A stretch of 64,000 bases of DNA from Hamadaea tsunoensis DSM 44101 (GCF_000428945.1 NZ_AUAX01000024.1:1-64000), one strand, 5' to 3'. Counted from the first letter of the stretch, positions 8,257-17,928 are shown. Notes: generated by a model from the letters alone, not told the origin. Made by a program: numbers and translations.

Positions 8257-9681
8257 TCAGCTCAGATAAGGGCTGTAGAGGGCGCTGAGGAAGCGGATGA
8301 GGATCACCTCGCGGACCTTGGGCGGCAGCGCGTCCAGTACCGCGTTCACCGTCGCCATCTCGGGCTGGCCGCCGGAGAAGTCCACCCCCACCGCCGGCAG
8401 CAGCGCGGCGAACGCCGCATCGTCCATGGTGGAGAAGTCCAGCGACGACAGCATGCCGAGCAGTTCCGGCGGCGCGGCGACCGGGCCCCGCAGACGGGCG
8501 GCCTCGACCGACTCCCGGAGCACGGCGAGCATCGCGTCGACCGCGCCGAGGCTGACGCCGGTCAGGGTCAGGTGCAGGCTGGCGGGCAGTCCGGCGTAGC
8601 TGAGCTGCGGCTGGATGAAGAACCCGCGGGCCCGCGCCTCGTCGGCCACCACGAACAGGTCGACGGTGGACGATCCGAGCGCCACCAGGGTCGCGTCCGG
8701 CTCGCCGAGGACGTGGAGATCGGGGATGGTCGAGACGCCGGCGATCAGTGCCCGCGTCGCGGCGTAGGCGTCCTGGCCGAGCGAAGCGTAACCGGACGCG
8801 CCCAGCGCCTGGAGGGTCGCCCAGGCTCCGGCCAGCGGTCCGGCGCCCTTGCTGCTCTGGACGGTCGAGTTGATCACCGTGTAGCCGGGCCAGTCGGCGC
8901 ACGCGAAGTACGCGGCCCGGCGCAGCGCGTCGTCGGCGAAGAGCAGGACCGAGGCGCCCTTCGGGGCGTACCCGAACTTGTGCAGGTCCACGGAGAGCGA
9001 GGTGACGCCGGGAACGGAGAGGTCGAACGGCCGCACCGGTACGCCGAGCCACGGCAGCAGCCAGCCGCCGACGCACGCGTCCACGTGGCAGGGTACGCCC
9101 CGGTCGGCCGCCGACGCGGCGATCTCCGCGACGGGGTCGATGACGCCGTGGGCGTACGAGGGCGCGGACACGACCACGAGCACCGTCGACGGGGTGATCG
9201 CCGAGATCATGGCGGCCGGGTCGGCGCGGAAGGTGTCCGCGTCGACCGGGACCGACTTCACGCGTACGCCCAGGTAGTGCCCGGCCTTGTGGAACGCGGC
9301 GTGGGCGGTGGTCGGGACGATGATCTCGGGATCGGTGATCTCGGGCCGAGCGTCGCGCGCGGCCTTGACGGCGAGGATGATCGACTCGGTGCCGCCGCTG
9401 GTGAAGATGCCGGGGGTGGCCGCGGAGCCGCCGAGCCGGCTCGCGACCGCGCCGACGACCTGGCGTTCGAGGTGCACGATGCTGGGGAAGGCGGTCGGGT
9501 CGAGCCCGTTGACCTCCAGCATCTCCAGGTACGCCGCCCGCGCGGCCTGGCGCACGTCCTCGCGCCCGCTGTCGTAGACGTAGGCGGTGGTGCGCCCGCC
9601 CTGGGTCGGCAGGTCGGCGCGGCGGGCCGCGGCGAGTTCGGCGAGCAGTTCCTCGACGGGGCGTCCGTTCTCCGGCAGCAA
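8257..9681 (-). CDS. PLP-dependent decarboxylase/lyase, sphingosine-1-phosphate lyase-like
   Basis: 474 aa with a TTG start, supported by a GGAG site seven bases upstream. It is a fold-type I PLP enzyme of the group II decarboxylase family. SGGTESIILAVKAAR binds the phosphate, HVDACVGG carries the ring-nitrogen Asp, and SVDLHKFGYAPKG contains the Schiff-base Lys. The last motif resembles sphingosine-1-phosphate lyases more than glutamate or aromatic decarboxylases. No sphingolipid genes are nearby, so the substrate is open. It is third in a minus-strand operon behind tetR and an MFS gene, 61 bases after the MFS stop. The MFS protein may supply or export the substrate or product. Confidence 0.8.
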   Translation of the reverse strand: MLPENGRPVEELLAELAAARRADLPTQGGRTTAYVYDSGREDVRQAARAAYLEMLEVNGLDPTAFPSIVHLERQVVGAVASRLGGSAATPGIFTSGGTESIILAVKAARDARPEITDPEIIVPTTAHAAFHKAGHYLGVRVKSVPVDADTFRADPAAMISAITPSTVLVVVSAPSYAHGVIDPVAEIAASAADRGVPCHVDACVGGWLLPWLGVPVRPFDLSVPGVTSLSVDLHKFGYAPKGASVLLFADDALRRAAYFACADWPGYTVINSTVQSSKGAGPLAGAWATLQALGASGYASLGQDAYAATRALIAGVSTIPDLHVLGEPDATLVALGSSTVDLFVVADEARARGFFIQPQLSYAGLPASLHLTLTGVSLGAVDAMLAVLRESVEAARLRGPVAAPPELLGMLSSLDFSTMDDAAFAALLPAVGVDFSGGQPEMATVNAVLDALPPKVREVILIRFLSALYSPYLS

Positions 9682-9742
9682 CGGTCTTCTCCTTGCTGGA
9701 TGGCTGAGCTGAGCTGAGCTGGGCTGGACTAGCTGGACTGGG

Positions 9743-11074
9743 TTAGCGGCTGGGCTCGGCGGCCGCCACCCCGGGACCCGTGACGGTCCGGGTGCGGCCG
9801 TACGCGCGCAGCGCCGGCAGCGAGACGAGCATGAGCACTGCCGGGACGGCCGTGTAGCCGAGTAGCAGCATGGTGCGCGCGGTGGCCGTCTGGGCCACCG
9901 GGGCGTCGAAGGTGGACGAGGCGAAGCCGCCCAGGGTGAGCAGCACCGCGTAGACGCCGGGGCCGATCGCGAGCCCGGCGGTCTCCCCCGCCGTCCAGGC
10001 GCCGGTGAAGGCGCCCGCCTGCATCCGCCCGGTCCGCGCCGCGTCCGCCACGACGGCGTCCGGCATCAACGCGAGCGGCAGTACCTGCAGCGCCGCGTAG
10101 CAGAGCCCGAGGACGGCGGCCAGCGCGAGCACGGCCGGGACGGACTTCGCGGCGGCGGCGGGGTAGCCCAGCGCGCAGGCGGCGGCGAAGCCGACGGTGG
10201 CGACCGTGAAGCAGCGCAGCCGGCCGAAGCGGCGGGCGAGCGCCGACCAGACGGGCACGGCCAGCGCGCTCGGCCCGACCACGCAGACGAACAGCGCCGA
10301 GGTCAGCGTGTTGTCGCCGAGCCAGTAGGTGGCGATGTAGGGCGCCGCCGCGAGCATCGTCGCGATGCCGAGCGCCTGGACGACGAACGCGGTCATGAGC
10401 CGGAAGAACGGGCGGTTCCCGCGCGCGGTACGGAAGGTGGCGGCGAGGCCGAGCGGCTGCTCGCCGGCGGACGACGGCACCCAGCGGGTGGACAGCGTCG
10501 CGGTGAGGCAGGCGGCCAGGATGACGACGCCGACGACCAGGCCCATGAGCGCGTACCCGGGCCGGCCCTTGCCGCCCGCGTTCACCACGACCGGGGCGAG
10601 GCCGCCCGCGACCAGGATGCCGAGGGTCAGGAAGACGATCCGCCACGTCATGATCCGCAGGCGTACGCCCTGATCCGGCGACATCTCCGCGGGCAGGGCC
10701 ACGTAGGGGACCTGGAACGCGGCGAAGCTGACCGAGGCGAACACGAAGGCGACGATCACCCAGCCCGCGGCGGCCGAGCCGGTCCCGGGCGCGAGGAACA
10801 TCAGCGCGAACGCCACCGGCAGCGCGAACGAGCCGAGCAGCAGCAGCCGCCGACGGCGGCCGGTGCGGACGGCCTCGCGATCGGAGGCCGCCCCGATCAG
10901 GGGGTTGAAGAGCACGTCGAGGGCCTTGGGGGCGACCACGACCACGCCGGCGAGCGCCGCCGGGACGGCCAGGATGTCGGTCATGTAGTAGAGGAGCAGC
11001 AGCCCGGGGACGGTCGAGAAGACGCCCGTCCCGATCGAGCCGACGCCGTAGCCGAAGAGGCGGGCACGCTTCAT
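9743..11074 (-). CDS. MFS transporter (GPH/MFS_2-like)
   Basis: 443 aa with about 12 hydrophobic segments. The N-terminus (GVGSIGTGVFSTVPGLLLLYYMTD) and the PLIGAASDR loop motif are typical of the glycoside-pentoside-hexuronide cation symporter family. The ATG overlaps the tetR stop in an ATGA arrangement, so translation is probably coupled. The substrate cannot be read from the sequence; the downstream PLP lyase suggests an amine, amino acid or phosphorylated amino alcohol. A longer in-frame reading upstream is excluded because it lies within tetR. Confidence 0.8.
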   Translation of the reverse strand: MKRARLFGYGVGSIGTGVFSTVPGLLLLYYMTDILAVPAALAGVVVVAPKALDVLFNPLIGAASDREAVRTGRRRRLLLLGSFALPVAFALMFLAPGTGSAAAGWVIVAFVFASVSFAAFQVPYVALPAEMSPDQGVRLRIMTWRIVFLTLGILVAGGLAPVVVNAGGKGRPGYALMGLVVGVVILAACLTATLSTRWVPSSAGEQPLGLAATFRTARGNRPFFRLMTAFVVQALGIATMLAAAPYIATYWLGDNTLTSALFVCVVGPSALAVPVWSALARRFGRLRCFTVATVGFAAACALGYPAAAAKSVPAVLALAAVLGLCYAALQVLPLALMPDAVVADAARTGRMQAGAFTGAWTAGETAGLAIGPGVYAVLLTLGGFASSTFDAPVAQTATARTMLLLGYTAVPAVLMLVSLPALRAYGRTRTVTGPGVAAAEPSR

Positions 11075-11667
11075 GGGGTCTCCGTCAGTAACGCCGTGAC
11101 GAGGGTGTCGAGGTGCGCGCGGTATCTGTCCACAGTGGCCTGGTCGCCGGGGCCGTGCCGCCGGCCGTCGGGCTCGATGATGCCGCCGCGGCAGAAGCCG
11201 TGGATGCTCCACGTGACCGTCCACAGTGCCATCTGCACGTCCCGGCCGCGCGCCGAGAACGCCTCCAGCACCAGTCCCGCGAGCGGCCACGCGTACTCGG
11301 CCTCGGGCTCGCCCACCTCCGCGGCGTCCGCCAGCCACCGGCGCATCCACAGCGCCGGTATCTCCGGGTTCGCCAGGCAGAAGTCCAGGTAGCGGCCCAC
11401 CAGCAGGCGCGCGCCCGCGACCAGGTCGCCCGCCGCCGCCAGCTCCCCCACCGCGTCGGTCAGCGCCGCCATCTCCCGGGTGTACGCGCGCCGCATCACC
11501 TCGCGGTACAGCTCCGCCTTCGAGCCCACGTGGTACGCGACGGTGGCGATGTTGAGCCCGCTGGCCTTGCCGATCTCGCGGGTGGTGGTGCCGTCGTAGC
11601 CGCGCTCGGCGAACAGCCGCGTGGCCGCCGCGAGGACGCGTTCACGACTGTCGTCCGGGGTGGCCAT
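11071..11667 (-). CDS. TetR-family regulator of the MFS/PLP-lyase operon
   Basis: 198 aa. The N-terminal helix-turn-helix spans about residues 8-55: RERVLAAATRLFAERGYDGTT, then EIGKASGLNIATVAYHVGSKAELY. The C-terminal domain is helical and specific. The ATG at 11667 is preferred over a TTG nine bases upstream, because a promoter with its -10 seven bases from the ATG is visible. It is first in the operon tetR-MFS-PLP lyase. It probably represses its own operon and responds to the transported or metabolised compound; this is inferred from position. Confidence 0.88.
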   Translation of the reverse strand: MATPDDSRERVLAAATRLFAERGYDGTTTREIGKASGLNIATVAYHVGSKAELYREVMRRAYTREMAALTDAVGELAAAGDLVAGARLLVGRYLDFCLANPEIPALWMRRWLADAAEVGEPEAEYAWPLAGLVLEAFSARGRDVQMALWTVTWSIHGFCRGGIIEPDGRRHGPGDQATVDRYRAHLDTLVTALLTETP

Positions 11668-11674
11668 GCCCGCC

Positions 11675-11704
11675 AAGCTACTGTGTCGACAATGCCTCCG
11701 TCAA
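11675..11704 (-). promoter_or_regulatory. Leaderless promoter and candidate operator of tetR
   Basis: Read on the minus strand: -35 TTGACG, an 18-base spacer, -10 TAGCTT, then seven bases to the ATG at 11667. The spacer contains the perfect palindrome TGTCGACA, a plausible TetR operator half of an autoregulated promoter. The hexamers are seen directly; operator function is inferred. Confidence 0.6.
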
Positions 11705-11726
11705 TCGTTTGATGGAGAACAGATTG

Positions 11727-12803
11727 TTACCCGATTTTGTCGTACTTTCGCAGGCCGTAGCGCCGGATGAGATCGATGAGGCTGTTCGCGTACGTCTGCG
11801 AGGTCGCGTACCCGGCCTTCTGCAGCTCCCGCGCGAACTGCTCGGGGTCGTCGCGGTGCTTCATCGCGGTCGCGTACCGGGACAGGGTCGCCAGCTGCCG
11901 CCCGTGATCGTCGAACGAGTCGGCCATCCGCCGGTACGCCCGGAAGTCGGCCCGCTCGCTGTGGCAGGTACTGCCGGAGCACTCCGAGGTCAGGTAGTTC
12001 GAGCAGCCGATCGCGATGCCGCCCGGGTCGCCGAAGCACTTCATGCCGAAGTAGCTGTGGTCGAGGCGGGTGAGCGTACTGCGGCCCCAGCCTGATTCGA
12101 GGACGGCCTGGGCCATGGTGACCGAGGCGGGCACCTGCCACGTCCGCATGCTCTGCTGGGCCGGCCCGGCGACCAGCGAGAGGAACGCGGCCGTCGTGGC
12201 CGGCGGTACGGTCGCCGGGTCCTGCCCGCACCACGGGTAGCGCGGTCTGGCCGGGCTCCACCGCACGTACTGGTCGGCGACATACTGGCCGGCCGCCAGC
12301 CGGTCCCAGGTGCCGTTGCCCTCGATCTTCGTACCCCAGGCGCGGCACTCGACGGTCAGGCCCGTGCCGTCGGCGAGCTGCCGCGCCGTCGCGTACCCGG
12401 TGCCAGGCCCCGTGCGGACGTTGAGCACGCCGCTGGTGATGTGGACGGCCGGGTGCGTGGCGTCGGTGGGCGCGTCGCCGCACCAGGGCAGCTTCGGGCG
12501 TACGCCGCCCGGCCACTGCACGAACGCGTCGGCGACGTGGCCGTGCCCCCAGTCCAGCCGGTCCCACAGCGCGGAGGTGCGCTGGCTGCCGCTGATCTGC
12601 TGGCCGAACACCTGGCACACGACGTGGACGGTCGAGCCGTCGGTGACGGCGCCGATCACGGAACGGTCCGTCGCCGCCCCCGAGCGGACGTTCAGCCCGC
12701 CGGACGCGCGGACGATCGCGGACGAGCCGGCGGCGTACGCGGGAGCGGTGACACCGGTCCCCGCGAGGGCGCCGAGGACCAGGGCGGCCAGAGCGAGCTT
12801 CAT
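11727..12803 (-). CDS. Secreted glucosaminidase with two SH3-like domains (GsmA-like), paralog 1
   Basis: 358 aa. The signal peptide covers residues 1-24 (ending PAYA). Two bacterial SH3-like repeats follow (about 30-95 and 115-185), each beginning G-LNVR-G-G and ending in W-PWCG. The C-terminal glucosaminidase domain (about 195-355) is of FlgJ/LytG type: VPASVTMAQAVLESGWG carries the catalytic Glu, followed by YFGMKCFGDPGG, DDHGRQLATLSRYA and GYATS-TYA. It should cleave peptidoglycan glycan strands outside the cell. The arrangement matches GsmA, which separates sporangiospores in Actinoplanes missouriensis; that role here is inference. It is divergent from the LCP gene, with a paralog on the other side. 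Confidence 0.87.
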   Translation of the reverse strand: MKLALAALVLGALAGTGVTAPAYAAGSSAIVRASGGLNVRSGAATDRSVIGAVTDGSTVHVVCQVFGQQISGSQRTSALWDRLDWGHGHVADAFVQWPGGVRPKLPWCGDAPTDATHPAVHITSGVLNVRTGPGTGYATARQLADGTGLTVECRAWGTKIEGNGTWDRLAAGQYVADQYVRWSPARPRYPWCGQDPATVPPATTAAFLSLVAGPAQQSMRTWQVPASVTMAQAVLESGWGRSTLTRLDHSYFGMKCFGDPGGIAIGCSNYLTSECSGSTCHSERADFRAYRRMADSFDDHGRQLATLSRYATAMKHRDDPEQFARELQKAGYATSQTYANSLIDLIRRYGLRKYDKIG

Positions 12804-12932
12804 GCAGGTTTAACCGCAGTTACCGCTTAAGAGGTACTTGTTGGGACGAAGTACGATTCGCACTCGTGCCGTAAATCGTTCTCCCAGCCGACATTCATGG
12901 CTGACCTGGGAATACACGGCTAGCGTGAAGCC

Positions 12933-13931
12933 ATGGGAACGATCTACGAGGCTCCTGCGCGGCGCCGGCGAGGCCGGCGGATCGCTCTCATCGCCGGGCT
13001 GGTGCTCGTCGTCCTGCTGGCGGGGGCCGCGGTGGGCGGGTGGGCGTACTACCACTCCGTCGACAGCAAGCTCCACCGGATCAGCGTCGCCTCGCTGACC
13101 GATCCGCAGAACAGCCCGCAGAACATCGCCGCCGGTACGCAGAACATCCTGCTGCTCGGCTCCGACTCCCGCAATCCCGACACGACGGACGGCTCGCGCA
13201 CGGACACGATCATGGTGGCCCACATCTCGGCCGACCACCGCAGCGTCCAGCTGATCTCGATTCCCCGGGACACCTACGTGGACATTCCCGACCACGGCAA
13301 GGACAAAATCAACTCCGCGTTCGCCGAGGGCGGGGCCGACCTGATGGTGCGTACGGTGCAGTCCTTCACCGGGCTGCGGATCGACCACGTGGCGCTGATC
13401 GACTTCTCCGGCTTCAAGGAGATCGTGGACGCGCTCGGCGGCATCGACATCCACGTCGACCAGACGTTCACCTCGATCCACACGCAGCACGAGTTCGTCA
13501 AGAACGCCGACGGGCAGACGACCCACATGGACGGCGCGACCGCCCTCGACTACGCCCGCCAGCGCTACCAGTTCACCGACGGCGACTTCACCCGCATCGC
13601 GCACCAGCACCAGGTGATCAAGGCCGTCATGGACAAGGCGGTCAGCACCGGCACGGTCACCGACCTGGCCAAGCTGCACTCGTTCCTCAGCGCCACGGCC
13701 AGCGCCGTCACCGTGGACGACACCCTGTCACCGCTCGACACGGCCTGGGCGATGCGCTCGATCACCAGCGCCGACGTCACGTTCGTGACGAACCCCTCCG
13801 CCGGTACGCCGACCATCGACGGCGAGAGCGTGGTCCTCTCGGACGAGACGAAGTCGCCGGAGCTCTGGCAAGCCGTCGCGAACGACACGGTCCCGCAGTG
13901 GGTCGCCGACAACCCGACGTACGTCCGCTAG
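12933..13931 (+). CDS. LytR-CpsA-Psr (LCP) family cell-wall ligase
   Basis: 332 aa. A short basic N-terminus and one membrane anchor (about residues 17-40) precede an extracytoplasmic LCP domain: ILLLGSDSR, RTDTIMV, IPRDTYVDIP, INSAF, GFKEIVDALGGIDI and ALDYARQRYQ carry the conserved Arg and Asp residues that bind the polyprenyl-pyrophosphate substrate. LCP enzymes attach teichoic-acid-like or other glycopolymers to peptidoglycan. A -10 like TAGCGT ends six bases before the ATG, so the mRNA is probably leaderless. The stop overlaps the convergent GsmA-like gene by four bases: the two stop codons share CTAG. Confidence 0.88.
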   Translation: MGTIYEAPARRRRGRRIALIAGLVLVVLLAGAAVGGWAYYHSVDSKLHRISVASLTDPQNSPQNIAAGTQNILLLGSDSRNPDTTDGSRTDTIMVAHISADHRSVQLISIPRDTYVDIPDHGKDKINSAFAEGGADLMVRTVQSFTGLRIDHVALIDFSGFKEIVDALGGIDIHVDQTFTSIHTQHEFVKNADGQTTHMDGATALDYARQRYQFTDGDFTRIAHQHQVIKAVMDKAVSTGTVTDLAKLHSFLSATASAVTVDDTLSPLDTAWAMRSITSADVTFVTNPSAGTPTIDGESVVLSDETKSPELWQAVANDTVPQWVADNPTYVR

Positions 13932-15058
13932 GAGTCGTACTTGTACAGCTGGAACTGCCGCATGATGCCGATCAGCGCGGCGGCGTAGGTCGGCGAGGTC
14001 GCGTACCCGGCCCGCTGGAGTTCCCGGGCGAACCGTTCGGGCGCCTTCCGGTACTTCATCGCGGTCGCGTACCGGTCGTAGAGGGCCAGCAGCCGGCCGT
14101 GGTCCACGAACGAATCGGTCGCGTTCCGGTACGCCCGGAACACGTCCCGCGTGTTCCAGCAATGCCCGCGGCCGGCGCATTCGCGCGTCGCGTACGCCGA
14201 GCAGCCGACGGCCACCCTGCCGGGGTCGCCGAAGCATTTCATGCCGAAGTAGCCGTGGTCCTTGACCGTCAGCGGGCTGCTCCCCCACCCCGACTCCAGG
14301 ATGGCCTGCGCGATCGTCACCGACGCCGGTACGCCGAACCGCTGCCGGCTCACCCGGGCCGGGCCGGCGACCCGGGCGATGAAGGCGGCTCGCGTGGCGG
14401 GCGGGTTCTCGGCGGGCGCCTGGCCGCACCAGGGCAGCCAGGGACGCGTACCCCCGGTCCAGCGGACGTAGGCCTGGGTGATGTAGCGGCCGGCGCCGAG
14501 CCGGTACCAGACGGGATCGCCGGCGATGTTCTCGGCCCACACGCGGCACGTGACCGTGACGCCCGCGCCGGGGGCGAGGTGGCCGACCACGGCGGCGCGC
14601 AGGCCGGGCCCGGAGCGGACGTTGACGGGCGTGCCGGACACGATGCCCGCGGACACGATGCCGGCGGCGACCGTGCCCGCGAGGTCCGCGCAGTCCGGCG
14701 CCGTACGCCCGCGCGGCCACGCCACGAAGGCGTCGGAGACGAACCCGCCGCCGGCGAGCCGGTCCCAGGCGGCGGTCGTCCGCAGGCTGCCGACGATGTT
14801 CTGGCCGGTCATCCGGCAGGCGACGGCGAGCGCGGACCGGTTCGCCACCCGCCGGACGACCGGGTGCGACAGCCCCGGCCCGGTACGCACGTTCAGCCCG
14901 ATCGAGGACCGGACCACGGGCCCGGCGGCGGCCGCTACGGCGTTCCCGGGAACCGCTTCGGCGCTTCCGGGAGCCGTGAACGGGCTCAGCAGCAGCGCGA
15001 GGACCGGCAGGACGAGGGCGCGGCGCGGTTCCCGGAAGGCCCGCCGGTGGTTCCGCAT
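13928..15058 (-). CDS. Secreted glucosaminidase with two SH3-like domains (GsmA-like), paralog 2
   Basis: 376 aa from ATG 15058, chosen because GAGGAGG lies seven bases upstream; the in-frame extension beyond it has no signal peptide. Signal peptide about 1-35, SH3-like repeats at about 50-115 and 140-205, and a glucosaminidase domain (about 220-376) with SVTIAQAILESGWG (catalytic Glu), YFGMKCFGDPGR and VDHGRLLALYDRYA. The domain order and the W-PWCG ends match the 11727 paralog. The pair flanks the LCP gene, so a local duplication is likely. A role in spore or septal wall cleavage is inferred. Confidence 0.87.
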   Translation of the reverse strand: MRNHRRAFREPRRALVLPVLALLLSPFTAPGSAEAVPGNAVAAAAGPVVRSSIGLNVRTGPGLSHPVVRRVANRSALAVACRMTGQNIVGSLRTTAAWDRLAGGGFVSDAFVAWPRGRTAPDCADLAGTVAAGIVSAGIVSGTPVNVRSGPGLRAAVVGHLAPGAGVTVTCRVWAENIAGDPVWYRLGAGRYITQAYVRWTGGTRPWLPWCGQAPAENPPATRAAFIARVAGPARVSRQRFGVPASVTIAQAILESGWGSSPLTVKDHGYFGMKCFGDPGRVAVGCSAYATRECAGRGHCWNTRDVFRAYRNATDSFVDHGRLLALYDRYATAMKYRKAPERFARELQRAGYATSPTYAAALIGIMRQFQLYKYDS

Positions 15059-15230
15059 GACGGCCTCCTCGTGACATCCGGTTCGAAAGCCGGTAAAGCG
15101 AGCACTCATCGCATACCCAGCGTAACCGGATGAATACGACACGGCGTCGGAATTCGCGGAGAACCCCCGGACGTGAGGTTCGCCGCTCAGGGCTACCCCG
15201 ATGCCGGTTTGGGGCCGGTGACACGCGACA

Positions 15231-17105
15231 ATGGTCACTATGCTGACCCGCCCCGATCTCCGGAACGTCGCGATCGTCGCCCACGTCGATCATGGCAAGA
15301 CAACGCTCGTCGACGCCATGCTCAAGCAGGGCGGTGCGATCCACACGCGCGGCGAGATGGCCGACCGCGTGATGGATTCCATGGATCTGGAGCGCGAAAA
15401 GGGCATCACGATCCTCGCCAAGAACACCGCAGTGCACTACCAGAACGCCGCCGGCGAGTCGATCACGATCAACATCATCGACACCCCGGGCCACGCCGAC
15501 TTCGGCGGTGAGGTCGAGCGCGGTCTGACCATGGTCGACGGTGTCGTGCTCCTCGTGGACGCCTCCGAGGGCCCGCTCCCGCAGACCCGCTTCGTGCTCC
15601 GCAAGGCGCTCAAGGCGAAGCTGCCGATCATCCTCGTCATCAACAAGGTGGACCGCCCGGACGCGCGGATCAAGGAGGTCGTGGACGACACCTACGAGCT
15701 CTTCCTCGACCTCGACGCGGACGAGTCGCAGATCGACTTCCCGATCGTCTACGCCTGCGCCCGCGACGGCATCGCCTCGCTGAGCCAGCCCGAGGACGGC
15801 AAGGTCCCGACCGACTCGGACACCCTGCAGCCGCTCTTCCAGACGCTGCTCGACACGATCCCGGCGCCGGCGTACACCGAGAACGCCCCGCTGCAGGCGC
15901 ACGTCACCAACCTGGACGCCTCACCGTTCCTCGGCCGGCTCGCGCTGTGCCGCGTCCGCGAGGGCGTCATCCGCAAGGGCCAGTCGGTGATGTGGTGCAA
16001 GACCGACGGCACCACGGAGCGCGTACGCATCTCCGAACTGCTCATGACCGACGGCCTGGAGCGCAAGCCGGCCGAGCAGGCGGGCCCGGGCGACATCATC
16101 GCGGTCGCCGGCATCCCGGAGATCATGATCGGTGAGACCCTGGCCGACGCCGAGAACCCGATCGCGCTGCCGCTGATCACGGTCGACGAGCCGGCCATCT
16201 CGATGACCATCGGCACCAACTCCTCGCCGCTGGTCGGCCGGGCCAAGGGGAGCAAGGTCACCGCCCGCATGGTCAAGGACCGCCTGGAGAAGGAGCTGGT
16301 CGGCAACGTCTCGCTGCGGGTCCTGCCGACCGAGCGCCCCGACACCTGGGAGGTGCAGGGCCGCGGCGAGCTGGCCCTGGCCATCCTCGTCGAGCAGATG
16401 CGCCGCGAGTCCTACGAGCTGACGGTGGGCAAGCCGCAGGTCGTCACCAAGGAGATCGACGGCCGGGTCCACGAGCCGGTCGAGCGCCTCACCATCGACG
16501 CTCCCGACGAGTACCTCGGCGCGATCACGCAGCTGCTGGCCACCCGCAAGGGCCGCATGGAGCAGATGGTCAACCACGGCACCGGCTGGATCCGGATGGA
16601 GTGGCTGGTCCCGGCCCGCGGCCTGATCGGCTTCCGGACCGAGTTCCTCACCGACACCCGCGGCACCGGCATCCTGCACCACGTCTTCGAGAAGTACGAG
16701 CCCTGGTTCGGCGAGCTGCGTACGCGCAACAACGGCTCGCTCGTGGCCGACCGGTCCGGCCCGGTGACCGCCTTCGCGATGACCAACCTGCAGGAGCGCG
16801 GCACGCTGTTCGTCGACCCCGGCACCGAGGTCTACGAGGGCATGATCGTCGGTGAGAACTCGCGCTCGGACGACATGGACGTGAACATCACCAAGGAGAA
16901 GAAGCTCACCAACATGCGCGCGTCCACGTCGGACGAGACCGAGAAGCTGATCCCGCCGCGCAAGCTGTCGCTGGAGCAGGCCCTCGAGTTCTGCCGCGAG
17001 GACGAGTGCGTCGAGGTGACGCCGGTGGCCGTACGCATCCGCAAGGTGGTGCTGGACCAGACGCAGCGGGCCCGCGAGACGGCCCGCCGCAAGCACGCCA
17101 GCTGA
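15231..17105 (+). CDS. typA: Ribosome-associated GTPase TypA/BipA
   Basis: 624 aa, the normal length. G1 AHVDHGKT (about 17-24), switch I with [12 protein letters not shown]3 DTPGH, G4 NKVD, then EF-G-like domains III and V and the family-specific C-terminus ([30 protein letters not shown]). TypA binds the 70S ribosome near the EF-G site and helps ribosome assembly and stress adaptation. The start could also be the ATG nine bases downstream. It is monocistronic, with a strong terminator 21 bases after the stop. The upstream 170 bases are shared with the divergent GsmA-like gene. Confidence 0.97.
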   Translation: MVTMLTRPDLRNVAIVAHVDHGKTTLVDAMLKQGGAIHTRGEMADRVMDSMDLEREKGITILAKNTAVHYQNAAGESITINIIDTPGHADFGGEVERGLTMVDGVVLLVDASEGPLPQTRFVLRKALKAKLPIILVINKVDRPDARIKEVVDDTYELFLDLDADESQIDFPIVYACARDGIASLSQPEDGKVPTDSDTLQPLFQTLLDTIPAPAYTENAPLQAHVTNLDASPFLGRLALCRVREGVIRKGQSVMWCKTDGTTERVRISELLMTDGLERKPAEQAGPGDIIAVAGIPEIMIGETLADAENPIALPLITVDEPAISMTIGTNSSPLVGRAKGSKVTARMVKDRLEKELVGNVSLRVLPTERPDTWEVQGRGELALAILVEQMRRESYELTVGKPQVVTKEIDGRVHEPVERLTIDAPDEYLGAITQLLATRKGRMEQMVNHGTGWIRMEWLVPARGLIGFRTEFLTDTRGTGILHHVFEKYEPWFGELRTRNNGSLVADRSGPVTAFAMTNLQERGTLFVDPGTEVYEGMIVGENSRSDDMDVNITKEKKLTNMRASTSDETEKLIPPRKLSLEQALEFCREDECVEVTPVAVRIRKVVLDQTQRARETARRKHAS

Positions 17106-17125
17106 TCTGCCCGGAGCAGACGCAG

Positions 17126-17156
17126 AAGGGCGGGTGCCGGTCGGCACCCGCCCTTT
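17126..17156 (+). terminator. Intrinsic terminator after typA
   Basis: A perfect 13-base-pair hairpin, AAGGGCGGGTGCC and GGCACCCGCCCTT around the loop GGTC, followed by T-rich sequence. It starts 21 bases after the typA stop and could also end transcription of the convergent gene at 17209. Confidence 0.9.
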
Positions 17157-17208
17157 CGCTTGTCCAGCCCGGCTACTGCGCTTTCTGGATCTACTGCGCC
17201 TTCTGGAT

Positions 17209-17928
17209 CTACTGAGCGTTCTGGATGCAGAGAACGCCGTACTTCCGGGACGGCAGCGGCGTTCCGTGACACGACGCCCCGTCCGTGACGGCGACGACCT
17301 CGGCGTCATGCGGGCCGGCGCAGTCCACTTCGGTCAACCGGCCGCCGCCGCGGTTCACGCACTTGCCCGCCAGGCCGTTGATGACGTCCTCGACCGACGG
17401 GATCCCCGAACCGGTGATGACCGGCGTACTCGTGATCACCGGACTCTGCTCGTACGGCGAGTACGGGTCGTTGGCGTCGGTCGACGCCGCCAGGACGATC
17501 AACCCGATGACCAGGACGGGCAGGAGGACGCCCAGGATCGCCGGACGCTGGTACAGCGGCTTGCCCGGATCGGCCGGCGCGCGACCGCCCGGCATCGGCT
17601 GCGCCGCGGGCAGGTTCGCCACCGTCGAGCGCCGGAACAGGTTGATCAGGATGGTGACCGGGGCGATCACCATCGACGCGTACCCCCACCAGCCGGCGAG
17701 CAGCGTGTGGGCCGTGGTGGAGCGGAAGGCGTACAGGCCGCAGTCGCGGCAGAACGGTCCGGTGACCGACGCGAACCGCATCACCAGGATCATCCCGGTG
17801 TGCTTGCGGAACGTGGTCTGCGCGGCGGGCCCGTTGCCGCAGAACCGGCAGACGAGCCCGGGCACGGGCGGCGCCACCGGGTACGCGCCCGGACGCTGGG
17901 AGAGGTTCGGCGGGAACAGGTCGGTCAT
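17209..17928 (-). CDS. Membrane protein with N-terminal zinc-ribbon-like Cys pairs (LppU/SCO3897-like)
   Basis: 239 aa. CRFC (about 27-30) and CRDC (about 60-63) form a possible zinc-binding module in a proline-rich N-terminus. Two transmembrane segments follow (about 77-97 and 130-148). The C-terminal extracytoplasmic part (about 185-239) has the pattern GKCVN-x(5-6)-L-x-VDC-x-PHDAEVV, common in actinobacterial small secreted or septum-formation-type proteins, with four cysteines that could form disulfides. The function is unknown. The 100 bases after its stop hold the typA terminator and three near-repeats of CTTTCTGGATCTACTG. Confidence 0.65.
   Translation of the reverse strand: MTDLFPPNLSQRPGAYPVAPPVPGLVCRFCGNGPAAQTTFRKHTGMILVMRFASVTGPFCRDCGLYAFRSTTAHTLLAGWWGYASMVIAPVTILINLFRRSTVANLPAAQPMPGGRAPADPGKPLYQRPAILGVLLPVLVIGLIVLAASTDANDPYSPYEQSPVITSTPVITGSGIPSVEDVINGLAGKCVNRGGGRLTEVDCAGPHDAEVVAVTDGASCHGTPLPSRKYGVLCIQNAQ

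Noticed and set aside
11128-11139. CCACAGTGG as an over-represented palindrome
   Set aside because: Only two exact copies and a few variants were seen, about what composition predicts for 64 kb.
11074-11350. N-terminal extension of the MFS gene in the TetR operon
   Set aside because: It would run through tetR in another frame; the ATG overlapping the tetR stop fits the family start and coupled translation.
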